Positions 14,488 to 22,552 of a DNA stretch of 45,003 nt are shown in pieces. Origin of the DNA: Actinomadura bangladeshensis (GTDB lineage Bacteria; Actinomycetota; Actinomycetes; Streptosporangiales; Streptosporangiaceae). The DNA lies in NCBI RefSeq assembly GCF_004348335.1, contig NZ_SMJW01000032.1:1-45003 (forward strand), read 5' to 3'. Within the stretch, counting starts at the first letter, position 1. Each line of letters starts with the position of its first letter. The notes under the pieces were generated by a model, which was not told where the DNA came from, made no database searches, and saw only the letters and a program-made list of their open reading frames with translations. The position numbers and the translations under genes are program-made.

Positions 14488-15221
14488 CGGACGCCGGTGC
14501 CGGGACCGGCGGTGACGAGGGAGCGGTCGGGCACCTGCCGCCAGCCGGGGTCGCCGTCGAGCGGCTCGGAGGCGATCATGACCGCGTCCGCGTCCTCCCG
14601 GACGAACAGGGAGTCGCCCCAGGTCGTTGCGGCCAGCGACGTGCCGTCGGAGGCGAGCAGGTTGTAGCGGCCGGGAGCCAGCGCGGTGATCGCGGTGACG
14701 GCGGCGGCGAGACCGTCGCCGAGCGGCAGGCCGTCCCGCCAGTGCCGGACGGCGAGCGCGAACAGCGGCGCCGAGTCGACCGGGGCGCGGGCGTCGGAGA
14801 CCCCGTCGCCGAACGACTGGGCGACGTCGCCTGCCAGCTCGCGGAGCTTGGCCTCGACGCCGCCGTAGCCCTCGACGATGCCGTTGTGGCTGAACAGCCA
14901 GCGCCCGGCGCGGAACGGCTGGGCGCACGACTCGTCCACGGGGAACCCGGCCGTCGCCGACCGGATCGCCGCGACCGCGCACGACGCCCGGACGGCTCCG
15001 GCGACCTCGCGGAACGACTGGTCGGTCCACAGGGGCTGGGCGCGGCGGAACCGGACGGGCGCGCCGTCCTGGTACCAGCCCACGCCGAACCCGTCGGCGT
15101 TCAGCAGGTTGCCCTGCGTCATGCGCGGCGCGTACGCCTGGGTCTCCAGCGAGTGCTCGCCCTCGTAGACGAGCGAGTGCAGGGTCCGCTCAGGCCCGAT
15201 GTAGCCGAGATGGCGGCACAT
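14472..15221 (-). CDS. egtC: Gamma-glutamyl hercynylcysteine sulfoxide hydrolase EgtC
   Basis: A 249-residue class-II glutamine amidotransferase-like (Ntn) hydrolase that removes the gamma-glutamyl group from the sulfoxide made by EgtB. The catalytic N-terminal cysteine follows the initiator Met (MCRHLGYIGPERTLHSLVYE). Further family features are NADGFGVGWY, the SHNGIVEG stretch and the C-terminal ALAPGRYNLLASDG. The start is fixed by that cysteine: the ATG at 15221 directly follows the egtB stop (TGA immediately next to ATG on the minus strand). The gene ends in a 16-bp tandem duplication that repeats its last codons and stop. Confidence 0.94.
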   Translation of the reverse strand: MCRHLGYIGPERTLHSLVYEGEHSLETQAYAPRMTQGNLLNADGFGVGWYQDGAPVRFRRAQPLWTDQSFREVAGAVRASCAVAAIRSATAGFPVDESCAQPFRAGRWLFSHNGIVEGYGGVEAKLRELAGDVAQSFGDGVSDARAPVDSAPLFALAVRHWRDGLPLGDGLAAAVTAITALAPGRYNLLASDGTSLAATTWGDSLFVREDADAVMIASEPLDGDPGWRQVPDRSLVTAGPGTGVRIDSL

Positions 15222-16577
15222 TCAGCGGGCCTCCCCCGGGGTGCGGGCGCAGCGGAAACCGGAGAAGATCTGGCGCCGGACGGGGTAGTCCCAGTTGCGG
15301 AACGACCCCCGCACGGCGAGCGGGTGCGTCGCCCACGAGCCGCCCCTCAGCACCTTGTAGTCGGGGCCGAAGAAGACCTCCGAGTACTCCTTGTAGGGGA
15401 ACGAGCGGAAGCCCGGGTAGCCGTGGAAGTCGGACGACGTCCACTCCCACACGTCCCCTAGGAGGCGCCTCACGCCGTAGGCCGAGGCACCCGACGCGTA
15501 GGAGCCGGTCTCGGACGGGTGCAGCGCGCGCTGCCCGAGGTTGGCGCGCCCCTCCTCGTACACCTCGCCCCAGGGGTAGCGCCGTGAGTGATGCGCGGCG
15601 GGGTCCCAGCGGGCGGCCTTCTCCCACTCGGCCTCGGTCGGCAGGCGCTTGCCCGCCCACCGCGCGTAGGCGTCGGCCTCGTACCAGCACACGTGCTGGA
15701 CGGATTCGCCGGGCGGGACGGGTTCCGTCCGTCCGAACCGGCGCCGCACCCACTGCCCTCCTTCCCGCGTCCAGAAGGCGGGGGCGCGTTTCCCGCTGCT
15801 GTTGCGCCAGTCCCATCCGGCGGGGTCCCACCAGCGCGGGTCGTCGTAACCGCCCGCCTCCATGAACGCGATATAGGCGGCGTTGGACACCGGCTCCACG
15901 TCGATGTAGTACGCGGGCAGGTCGACGAGGTGCACGGGACGTTCGTTGTCGTACGCCCACGGGTCGTCCGAGGTGCCCATCAGGAACGGGCCGGCCTCGA
16001 TGAGCACCTCGTCCGCCACCGCAGCCTCGGCCGGCTTCTGCAGCGGCTCGGCCAACGGGTCGAGCAGCGCGGGGGCGCCCTTCCGGAGCTGATGGGTGGC
16101 GAGCATGGTCTCGTCGTGCATGTGCTCGTGCTGGACGACCATCCCGTAGACGAACCCGCCCGACGTGAGCGGGTTCGCCGTGTCGAACCGCGCGGACGGC
16201 AGCGAGTCGAGGACCTTGGCGCGGACCGTGCCGATGTAGGAGCGGGCCTCCTCCGGTGACAGGAGCGGCAGGGTCGGCCGTTCCGCGCGCGGGTGCTCGA
16301 ACGCGTCGTACAGGTCGTCGATCTCCGGCCGCATCGCCTCCTGGCCCGCCGCCGCGCGCAGCAGCCACAGTTCCTCGTAGTTGCCGACGTGGGCGAGGTC
16401 CCACACGAGCGGCGACATCAGCGGCGACACCTGCGCGGTGAGGTCATCCCCGGCGAGGACGTCGGTGGTGAGGCCGAAGCTGCGGTCCCGCACCGCGCCG
16501 AGTTCGTCGGCGATGAGTTCCTTGAGCGCGTCCTCGTCGTGCATGCCGATGGGGACCGGGGAGTTCGTCAGGGCCAT
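15222..16577 (-). CDS. egtB: Ergothioneine sulfoxide synthase EgtB (type I)
   Basis: This 451-residue non-haem iron enzyme joins gamma-glutamylcysteine to hercynine with O2. The N-terminal DinB-like half (residues ~15-165) carries the three-histidine iron site: His63 in WDLAHVGNYEELWL, and His150/His154 in QHEHMHDE (HX3HXE). The C-terminal FGE-sulfatase-like half runs from ~190 to 450 with FLMGTSDDPWAYDNERP, RLPTEAEWEKAAR, GDVWEWTSSDF and LRGGSWATHP. It ends FSGFRCARTP as usual. The ATG at 16577 has GGAGGAG upstream and overlaps the end of egtA by ten bases. The use of gamma-glutamylcysteine is consistent with egtA and egtC as partners. Confidence 0.95.
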   Translation of the reverse strand: MALTNSPVPIGMHDEDALKELIADELGAVRDRSFGLTTDVLAGDDLTAQVSPLMSPLVWDLAHVGNYEELWLLRAAAGQEAMRPEIDDLYDAFEHPRAERPTLPLLSPEEARSYIGTVRAKVLDSLPSARFDTANPLTSGGFVYGMVVQHEHMHDETMLATHQLRKGAPALLDPLAEPLQKPAEAAVADEVLIEAGPFLMGTSDDPWAYDNERPVHLVDLPAYYIDVEPVSNAAYIAFMEAGGYDDPRWWDPAGWDWRNSSGKRAPAFWTREGGQWVRRRFGRTEPVPPGESVQHVCWYEADAYARWAGKRLPTEAEWEKAARWDPAAHHSRRYPWGEVYEEGRANLGQRALHPSETGSYASGASAYGVRRLLGDVWEWTSSDFHGYPGFRSFPYKEYSEVFFGPDYKVLRGGSWATHPLAVRGSFRNWDYPVRRQIFSGFRCARTPGEAR

Positions 16578-17776
16578 GTCTGCTCCTCCTCGGGCAGGGG
16601 TGACGGTGCGTCGTCGGCGGGGCTGCGCCCCCGGTCGACGTAGCGGCGGGCGTACTCCTCCACCAGCGGGACGAGCCCGGACGCGCCGAGCCGCGGCAGC
16701 GCGTCGAGGGCGGCGGTGAAGCAGGCCCGCGCGGCGGCGGCGAGCGGCGCGTCGGACAGCCCGCACCGGGCCGCCTCCGCCCACCGCGCGGCGACCGGTT
16801 CGACGGCGGCCTCGGCGGCGCGGGAGGCGGCCGGGTCGTCCAGCAGCGCGGTCGCGACGGCGACGGGGACGGCCCAGTACCGGCCGGGCGGCGCGTCGAT
16901 CATCCGCAGCTCCAGCCAGCCGCGCGGCCGGACCGGCGGGAACAGCGTGGACAGGTGGTAGGCCAGGTCGTCCTCGCCCGGCTCGCCCTTGGCGAGCCAC
17001 TCCAGGAACGACATGCCGGGGTCGGACACCCACTCGCCCTCGGCGGTGTGGACGAGCATGACCCGGGCGTCGAGCGCGTACCGCGTCCACGCCTCGGCGG
17101 GGTCGCCGTCCGCGCCGTCCCGCAGGACGGGCAGGGTGCGGCAGGGGTCGAGCTCGGTCCAGATGCCCTGCCGGGACGAGCGCATCCCGGTGCGGCGGCC
17201 CGCCCGCAGCGGCGAGTTGGCGAACGCGGCGACGAGCACCGGCCCGAGCGCGTGCGCGAGCCGCCAGCGGCGGGACGCGTCCGGGTCGTCGGCGCCGATG
17301 TCCAGGTTCACCTGGACGGACGCGGTCGAGCACATCATCGCCAGGCCCGCGTCGGGGAAGCCGCCGGCGCGGAAGTAGTCGCGCATGCACGCGTAGCGCG
17401 GGTGGTCGGCCTGGAAGCGGGGCCGCCGCACGGGGTCCACGCCGTGCCCGGCGAGCGCCAGCCCGTCGGCGGCGAGCGCGTCCCGCACGTGCGCGATGTC
17501 GCGGCCGAGGGCTCCGTGCAGGGCGCCGAGGCCGCGGAACGGCGCGGAGCTGAGTTCGAGCTGCCCGCCCGGCTCGTAGGTGATCTTGCTTCCGCCGGCC
17601 GGCGGGCCGGCGCGGTCGACGAGCCCGCGCACCCGTCCGGCGGGGACGTGCGCGGCCGTGTCGGCGGCGTCGACCACGAACCACTCGGTCTCGGCGCCCA
17701 CCGTCCCGGGCGGGCCGGTCTTGAAGCAGACACCGCGAATGTGCCGGTAGACACCATCAACCGTCAGGCGCGTCAC
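16568..17776 (-). CDS. egtA: Glutamate-cysteine ligase EgtA
   Basis: A 402-residue ATP-dependent glutamate-cysteine ligase of the GCS2/EgtA type, which makes gamma-glutamylcysteine as sulfur donor for EgtB. Visible motifs include GAETEWFVVD, ITYEPGGQLELSSAP, ASVQVNLDIG and the C-terminal WLELRMIDAPP. The GTG at 17776 is the start, with GGAGGAG seven bases upstream. It is the first gene of egtABCD. No egtE (PLP sulfoxide lyase) is found in the window, so the last step must be encoded elsewhere or done by another enzyme, as is known in some actinobacteria. Confidence 0.93.
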   Translation of the reverse strand: MTRLTVDGVYRHIRGVCFKTGPPGTVGAETEWFVVDAADTAAHVPAGRVRGLVDRAGPPAGGSKITYEPGGQLELSSAPFRGLGALHGALGRDIAHVRDALAADGLALAGHGVDPVRRPRFQADHPRYACMRDYFRAGGFPDAGLAMMCSTASVQVNLDIGADDPDASRRWRLAHALGPVLVAAFANSPLRAGRRTGMRSSRQGIWTELDPCRTLPVLRDGADGDPAEAWTRYALDARVMLVHTAEGEWVSDPGMSFLEWLAKGEPGEDDLAYHLSTLFPPVRPRGWLELRMIDAPPGRYWAVPVAVATALLDDPAASRAAEAAVEPVAARWAEAARCGLSDAPLAAAARACFTAALDALPRLGASGLVPLVEEYARRYVDRGRSPADDAPSPLPEEEQTWP

Positions 17777-18049
17777 CGTTGACTCCTCCGGTAAATCGAT
17801 AACGGGTTCGAATCTTCCCTGCTGAACCGGATCAGGAATCCGCCGAATTTCGGGAACTTCCTTAAATCTCCGTGAACATCACCGTCCGCAGGGGACTCGA
17901 CTACCTTCCGTGCTATTCGACATACCGTCCGATCTCGGACTTCTCACTCATGGACCCGAGACGCTAGAGTCCCGTTGATCTGCTGTATGAACCATTTGTC
18001 AGCTGATCAGTCGGATGGCCGGACGAGGCGGACGGGAACGGGAGGGCAC
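17777..18049. promoter_or_regulatory. Divergent intergenic region between egtA and the sigma-like gene
   Basis: This 273-bp non-coding stretch is distinctly more AT-rich than its neighbours. For the plus-strand gene a -10-like TAGAGT is at 17965-17970. On the minus strand an AT-rich patch (TTATCGATTTACC) precedes the egtA ribosome-binding site. No clear operator palindrome was found. Confidence 0.45.
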
Positions 18050-19300
18050 ATGCGCGGGGACCTTGGCTCGCTCTACGACGCGCACGCCGACCGCCTGTAC
18101 GCCTACTGCTGGTCGCTCGTCGGCGACCAGCTGGCGGCGGCGGCCGTCGGCGACACGTTCAGCGCGGCCGTGCACCAGCCGCCGCGCGGCGACAGCGTGC
18201 TCTGGCTGTACTCGCTGTCCCGGACGGCCTGCGCCGAGCGCGGCGCCTTCACCGGAGAGCTCGCCGTCCGGGGCGGCATGCTGTTCGCCGACCCCGACCC
18301 GCTGCTGCGCGCCGCCGCCGGGCTGCGCTCCGACCACCGCGAGGTCCTGCTGCTGTGGGCGGGCGAATGGCTCGAACCCCACGACATCGCCCGCGTCCTC
18401 GGCATCGCCCCCGACACCGTGCTGCAGCTGCTCGCCGCCGCGCGGACGCGGCTGGAGCGGGCCGTCCTCGACACCCTGATGCGCGGCACCGCCCAGCCTC
18501 AGCACGACCTGATCACCGCGTTCGAGAAGGGCCGGCTGCCGCGGCTGCTGGCCCGCCGCGCCCCGGCGCACGCGCCCGGCTGGCTGCGCGACCGCGTCCT
18601 CGCCGCCTGCGAGGAGGAGGCCGCCCGGCCGCTGCCGAGCGTCGCCGCGCCGAGCCCGCTCGTCGTCATCGGCGGGGAGCGGAGGGAGCGCCCGAAGCGC
18701 GGCCTCTCGGGCGGCATCTCCAAGGGCCTCGGCGCCGCCGCCGGCGTCGCCGCGTCGGCCGCCGCCGTGATCGGCCTCCTCGCCTCCTGGCCGACGGCCA
18801 AGGGCGGGGGCGGCACCGCCTCCATGGTGCCGTCGGCGAGCAAGGGGCAGACGCACCCGGCGTCCGCGCAGACCAGCGGCGTGCCGCAGAACCCGCTGCC
18901 CGGCACCACCGGGTCCGAGCGGTCGGCGGGCGTCGGGCCGAGCGCGTCCGGGAACCCGGTGACCAGCGCCTACGACGACCCGCCGCGGCAGGCGGGCGGT
19001 ACCCCGGGCGGGACGGCCCCCGCGCCGACCTCGCCTTCCGGCACGCCGTCCCCGGGCAAGAAGCCCGTCTCGGACACGCCGTCGCGGCCGGAGAAGCCGT
19101 CCGCCACGCCGGACGACCCGGCGACCACTCCCCCGGCGGCCACACCGCCGTCCACCGACCCGGCGACGCCGCCGGACGACGGTTCGACGCCGCCCGCCAC
19201 GCCGCCGACGGACACCCCGTCGGCCCCGCCCTCGGACGGCTCCGGCACGGCGAGCCCGAGCCCGACCGCCAACCCCGCCCCGGAGCCGGGGCAGGGCTGA
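18050..19300 (+). CDS. Sigma-70-like protein with transmembrane segment and Pro/Thr/Ser-rich tail
   Basis: A 416-residue protein in three parts. Residues ~5-65 resemble sigma region 2 (LGSLYDAHADRLYAYCWSLV). Residues ~85-140 resemble region 4 with a helix-turn-helix (LRSDHREVLLLWAGEWLEPH, then DIARVLGIAPDTVLQLL). A hydrophobic helix at ~225-247 (GLGAAAGVAASAAAVIGLLA) is followed by about 165 Pro/Thr/Ser/Gly-rich residues that would lie outside the cell. It looks like an ECF sigma-like module tied to the membrane, perhaps with anti-sigma function in the same chain; the extended region after 145 has no zinc motif. The ATG at 18050 follows GGGAGGGCAC. It ends seven bases from a convergent gene. 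Confidence 0.72.
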   Translation: MRGDLGSLYDAHADRLYAYCWSLVGDQLAAAAVGDTFSAAVHQPPRGDSVLWLYSLSRTACAERGAFTGELAVRGGMLFADPDPLLRAAAGLRSDHREVLLLWAGEWLEPHDIARVLGIAPDTVLQLLAAARTRLERAVLDTLMRGTAQPQHDLITAFEKGRLPRLLARRAPAHAPGWLRDRVLAACEEEAARPLPSVAAPSPLVVIGGERRERPKRGLSGGISKGLGAAAGVAASAAAVIGLLASWPTAKGGGGTASMVPSASKGQTHPASAQTSGVPQNPLPGTTGSERSAGVGPSASGNPVTSAYDDPPRQAGGTPGGTAPAPTSPSGTPSPGKKPVSDTPSRPEKPSATPDDPATTPPAATPPSTDPATPPDDGSTPPATPPTDTPSAPPSDGSGTASPSPTANPAPEPGQG

Positions 19301-19307
19301 CCGGAGC

Positions 19308-20012
19308 TCACGCGCCCGCGACCCGTCCGGGCCGGGCGATGCCGGCGGCCGCGGGCACCGCGGTGCGGCGGCGTTCCAGCAGCAGGAGCAGCCCGCCGAT
19401 CAGCGCGCCGGCGAGCATCGCGGTCAGGTGCCCGACCGCGGCGACCTGCAGCGCGAGCAGGCCGTCCAGCAGGACGGGCACGAGCGCGCACCAGCCGGCC
19501 AGCGCCAGCAGCCGCCGCACCCGCCCGCGCCCGTACAGGAACGCCGCGACGAGCGCCGCGCACAGCACGTAGGACGGGCCGACGTCCGGGATCGTGCGGA
19601 CCGAGTCCGACAGCAGGCCGGCCTCCAGCCGCACGAGCGCGATGCCCTGGCTGACCAGTGTGCCGAGGACGTGCGAGGCGGCGACGAGCACCACGGCCCG
19701 CAGGTTCCCGAACCGGCGGGTGAGGGGGAACAGCCCGATCGCCGCCACCACCATCAGCACGCCCTGCGCCCCCTCGGCGACGAACGCCGACGCGACCATC
19801 GTCCCGACCGGGTTGACCGCGAGGTTGGACAGGTTGGTGCTGGCCCAGGCGATCAGCGCGTGCCGGGCGTCCGGCGGCAGGACGAGGGCCTGCACCGTCC
19901 ACACCGCGGCGAACAGCCCGAGGAACGCCAGCGGCATCGCGTACCGCCTCGCGAACGCGGCCATCACACCCGCACGCTTCACGCCGGCAGCCTTCACGCC
20001 CGCACCCATCAC
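19308..20012 (-). CDS. Rhomboid-like membrane protein
   Basis: A 234-residue polytopic protein resembling the actinobacterial rhomboid-like family; about six hydrophobic segments are visible. The stretch WASTNLSNLAVNPVGTMVAS is typical. There is a VVAASHVLGTL segment and a late histidine (VGHLTAMLAGALIGG), but the classical GxSG protease serine is not evident, so proteolytic activity is uncertain. The start is ambiguous: ATG at 20012 or 20009 gives an odd GVKAAGVKRAGV leader encoded by a local duplication, while the ATG at 19964 begins directly before RRYAMPLAFLGLF. It lies 40 bases downstream of the DHA2 efflux gene and may be cotranscribed with it. Confidence 0.68.
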   Translation of the reverse strand: MMGAGVKAAGVKRAGVMAAFARRYAMPLAFLGLFAAVWTVQALVLPPDARHALIAWASTNLSNLAVNPVGTMVASAFVAEGAQGVLMVVAAIGLFPLTRRFGNLRAVVLVAASHVLGTLVSQGIALVRLEAGLLSDSVRTIPDVGPSYVLCAALVAAFLYGRGRVRRLLALAGWCALVPVLLDGLLALQVAAVGHLTAMLAGALIGGLLLLLERRRTAVPAAAGIARPGRVAGA

Positions 20013-20040
20013 ACACCCGCACCCTTCACACCGGCAGCCT
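19962..20040. repeat. Imperfect ~32-bp duplication covering alternative start codons of the rhomboid-like gene
   Basis: The segment CATCACACCCGCACGCTTCA with CGCCGGCAGCC (from 19962) recurs as CATCACACACCCGCACCCTT with CACACCGGCAGCC (20007-20040), with a two-base insertion and a few mismatches. Each copy contains a CAT, which is an ATG start on the minus strand. The duplication therefore doubles the translation start and its upstream context. Confidence 0.7.
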
Positions 20041-20052
20041 AACCCCGCCCGC

Positions 20053-21672
20053 TCAGACGGCCGCGGCGCCGTCGACCGGGGTGTTGCCGCGCCGCACGAG
20101 CAGTGCCGCGAGGACGGCGGCGAGCGCGACCGCCGCCGCGACGCTCAGCGACTCCTGGAAGCCGTCCATGAACGCGAGGTGGCTTCCGGTGGTGATGGCG
20201 TCGGCGGCCCGATCTGGTGTGCCGGGCGGAACGGGCGCGACGCCCTGCGACACGAGCCCGCCCGCGCCCTCCAGCTGCTGCGCCGCCGGCGCCGGGACGC
20301 CCGCGTCGGTCAGCCGCCCGAACAGCACGTCGCCGACCTTGGTGGACAGCAGCACCCCGAGCACGGACGTGCCGAGGACGCCGCCGACCTGCGAGGCGGT
20401 CTGCTGCAGGCCGCCCGCGACGCCCGCGAGGTGGGCGGGCGCGTTGCCGACGATGGCCTCGGTCCCGGCGACGAGGACCATCCCGAACGCCAGCCCGATG
20501 AGGGTGAACCACGGCCAGAGCTGCACGTAGGCGGCGTCCACCCCGATGCGGGACAGGCCGAACATCGCCGTCGCGGTGAACGCCATCCCGAGGACGAGCG
20601 GCAGCCGCGGCCCGAACCTGCTGGTCAGCGCGCCCGCGATCGGGGAGGCGACGATGAACACGGCGGTCATCGGCAGCAGCCGGACGCCGGCGTCCACCGG
20701 GCTCATGCCGTGCACCTGCTGCAGGTAGAGGGTGAGGAAGAAGATCGTCCCGAACATCGCGAAGAAGCCGAGGACGATGAGGCCGGTCGCCGCCGACAGC
20801 GATACCGAGCGGAACAGGCCGAGCGGCAGCAGCGGGCTCTCCGCCCGCTGCTCGTTCCAGACGAACACGGCGAACAGCACGGCGGACACGGCGAAGGAGA
20901 CCAGCGGGACGGCGTCGCCGAACCCGTGCTCACCGGCCTTGATCAGGCCCCAGACGAGGGCGAACAGCGCGCCGCTGAGCAGCGCGACGCCGGGCAGGTC
21001 GAACGAGCCGGCGGCCCGCTCGTCCCGCGACTCGCGGATCACCCAGAGGCCGACCAGCAGCGCGACCAGCCCGAGCGGGCCGTTGAGGAAGAACACCGAC
21101 TCCCAGTTGACGTTCTCGACCAGCAGGCCGGCGACGATCGGACCGCCCGCGATGGACACGCCGAGCGTGCCGCCCCAGATGCCGATCGCGGCGTTGAGCC
21201 GCTCGGCGGGGAAGGTGTTGCGCAGGATGGCGAGGCTGGCGGGCTGCAGCAGCGCGCCCGCGAAGCCCTGCACGACGCGCCAGAAGATCACCATGCCGAG
21301 CCCGCCGGACAGCCCGATCAGCAGCGAGGAGACGGCGAACCCGACCACCCCGGCGAGGAACGTCCGCTTGCGCCCGAACCGGTCGGCGATCTTCCCGGCG
21401 GGGATCAGCGTGACGGCGAGCGCCAGCAGGTAGGCGTTGGTCACCCACTGCAGGCCGGACAGGCTCGCGTCGAGGTCCCTGGCGATCGCGGGGTTGGCGA
21501 TGGACACGACGGTCGCGTCCAGGCCGACCATCATCACCCCGAGCGCGACGGCGGCGAGGGTGAGCCATGGATGCCCGTGCCCGCGCCTCGATGGTCGGGC
21601 GCGCACCCCGTCGCGCGGCGGGACGTCGGCGGCGCCGTTCTCCAGGATGTCGGCGCCTTGCGAATGAGTCAT
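20053..21672 (-). CDS. DHA2-family (EmrB/QacA-type) MFS drug efflux transporter
   Basis: A 539-residue transporter with 14 predicted membrane helices. It contains the MFS motif A-like KIADRFGRKRTFLAG between helices 2 and 3, LDATVVSIANPAI in helix 1 (the DHA2 signature D1) and the antiporter motif C-like GGTLGVSIAGGPIVAGLL in helix 5. It probably exports hydrophobic or cationic drugs using the proton gradient. The ATG at 21672 has GGAGG six bases upstream. A perfect 9-3-9 palindrome lies 28 bases upstream, and a TetR gene is divergent, the standard arrangement of an inducible efflux pump. Confidence 0.9.
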   Translation of the reverse strand: MTHSQGADILENGAADVPPRDGVRARPSRRGHGHPWLTLAAVALGVMMVGLDATVVSIANPAIARDLDASLSGLQWVTNAYLLALAVTLIPAGKIADRFGRKRTFLAGVVGFAVSSLLIGLSGGLGMVIFWRVVQGFAGALLQPASLAILRNTFPAERLNAAIGIWGGTLGVSIAGGPIVAGLLVENVNWESVFFLNGPLGLVALLVGLWVIRESRDERAAGSFDLPGVALLSGALFALVWGLIKAGEHGFGDAVPLVSFAVSAVLFAVFVWNEQRAESPLLPLGLFRSVSLSAATGLIVLGFFAMFGTIFFLTLYLQQVHGMSPVDAGVRLLPMTAVFIVASPIAGALTSRFGPRLPLVLGMAFTATAMFGLSRIGVDAAYVQLWPWFTLIGLAFGMVLVAGTEAIVGNAPAHLAGVAGGLQQTASQVGGVLGTSVLGVLLSTKVGDVLFGRLTDAGVPAPAAQQLEGAGGLVSQGVAPVPPGTPDRAADAITTGSHLAFMDGFQESLSVAAAVALAAVLAALLVRRGNTPVDGAAAV

Positions 21673-21700
21673 CTGCGACCTCCGGCTTGGTAGGGGTTCA

Positions 21701-21721
21701 AAGTGTCATAGCATGACACTT
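21701..21721. promoter_or_regulatory. Perfect palindromic operator, probably for the divergent TetR regulator
   Basis: AAGTGTCAT (21701-21709), AGC, ATGACACTT (21713-21721) is an exact 9-bp inverted repeat with a three-base spacer. It lies 28 bp upstream of the efflux gene and overlaps the likely -10/-35 area of its promoter (minus-strand TTGACG at 21729-21724), so a bound repressor would block transcription. Confidence 0.8.
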
Positions 21722-21787
21722 GTCGTCAACTGCCTGAGGTCATATAAGGACAGGATTCAGCTTACGACAGAATTCGTCGTCCGCCAC

Positions 21788-21816
21788 TTGGCGTGCGTTC
21801 ACCCGCTGGTTACACT
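21788..21816 (+). promoter_or_regulatory. Leaderless promoter of the TetR gene
   Basis: TTGGCG at 21788-21793 and TACACT at 21811-21816 are spaced by exactly 17 bp. The ATG at 21823 begins seven bases after the -10 hexamer, so the mRNA probably starts at the first codon. Confidence 0.7.
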
Positions 21817-21822
21817 GCGCCC

Positions 21823-22503
21823 ATGACCGCGACCGCCCCCGAGACCAGCCCCGGGAACCCGCCCTGCCTCGGATCCCGGCCCCCGGGCAGGCGCGAGCGC
21901 AAGAAGCAGCGCACCCGCGAGGCGCTCATCGACGCCGCGTTCGCCCTCTTCGCCGAGAAGGGGTTCGACGCCACCACCGTCGAGGAGATCGCCGACGCCG
22001 TGGACGTCTCGTCCCGCACGTTCTTCCGCTACTTCGCCTCGAAGGAGGACGTGGCGCTCACCTTCCAGGAGGAGCAGGTCCAGGCCGTGGCGGCGGCGCT
22101 GGCCGCGCGTCCCGCCGGCGAACCGATCATGACCGCGCTGCGGCGCACCGTGGTGGAGATCGCCCGCGCCTGCGAGGCGGGCGAGCTCGGCTTCGATCCG
22201 GGGCGCTTCGAGTGCATGCTGACGCTGGTGAAGGACAGCCCCACCCTGATGGCGGGCAGCCTGGAGCACGCGCAGCGCAAGCAGGCGCTGCTGACCGACA
22301 TCGTCGCGCGGCGGATGGGCCTCGACCCCGCCACCGACCTGCGCCCGCACGTCGTCGCAGCCGCCGCGCACTGCGGCTTCCAGGCCGCCACCGACGCCGC
22401 CCGCGTCATGGACCGGACGTTCACCACGCTCTCCGAGGCGGTCGACCAGGCGTTCGCCATCCTGGAGAACGGCCTCAACGACCCGGTGGACCCGGCCGGG
22501 TAG
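21823..22503 (+). CDS. TetR-family transcriptional regulator
   Basis: A 226-residue repressor. The N-terminal TetR helix-turn-helix is clear at residues ~24-72 (RERKKQRTREALIDAAFALF, EKGFDATTVEEIADAVDVSS, RTFFRYFASKEDV), and the rest is a helical ligand-binding domain. The ATG at 21823 is selected because a TTGGCG-17-TACACT promoter ends seven bases before it; ten further residues upstream would overlap the promoter. It is divergent from the DHA2 efflux gene and most likely represses it through the 21701-21721 palindrome, with an efflux substrate as inducer. Confidence 0.9.
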   Translation: MTATAPETSPGNPPCLGSRPPGRRERKKQRTREALIDAAFALFAEKGFDATTVEEIADAVDVSSRTFFRYFASKEDVALTFQEEQVQAVAAALAARPAGEPIMTALRRTVVEIARACEAGELGFDPGRFECMLTLVKDSPTLMAGSLEHAQRKQALLTDIVARRMGLDPATDLRPHVVAAAAHCGFQAATDAARVMDRTFTTLSEAVDQAFAILENGLNDPVDPAG

Positions 22504-22552
22504 CCGTCCCCGCGCCGCGTGTGGTGCCGGGCGGCGGGGGTACGTGCGCCGC

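Noticed and set aside
17777..18049. Possible small RNA or riboswitch in the AT-richer egtA/sigma gap
   Set aside because: No stable conserved fold or terminator could be recognised; ordinary divergent promoters explain the composition.
19001..19300. Repetitive Pro/Thr/Ser coding stretch as a DNA repeat or CRISPR-like array
   Set aside because: There are no regular repeat-spacer units; it is low-complexity coding sequence of the sigma-like protein tail.
22501..22552. Cotranscription of tetR and glutamate decarboxylase as one functional unit
   Set aside because: The 49-bp gap permits it, but the functions are unrelated and tetR has an obvious partner in the divergent efflux gene; no further support was seen.
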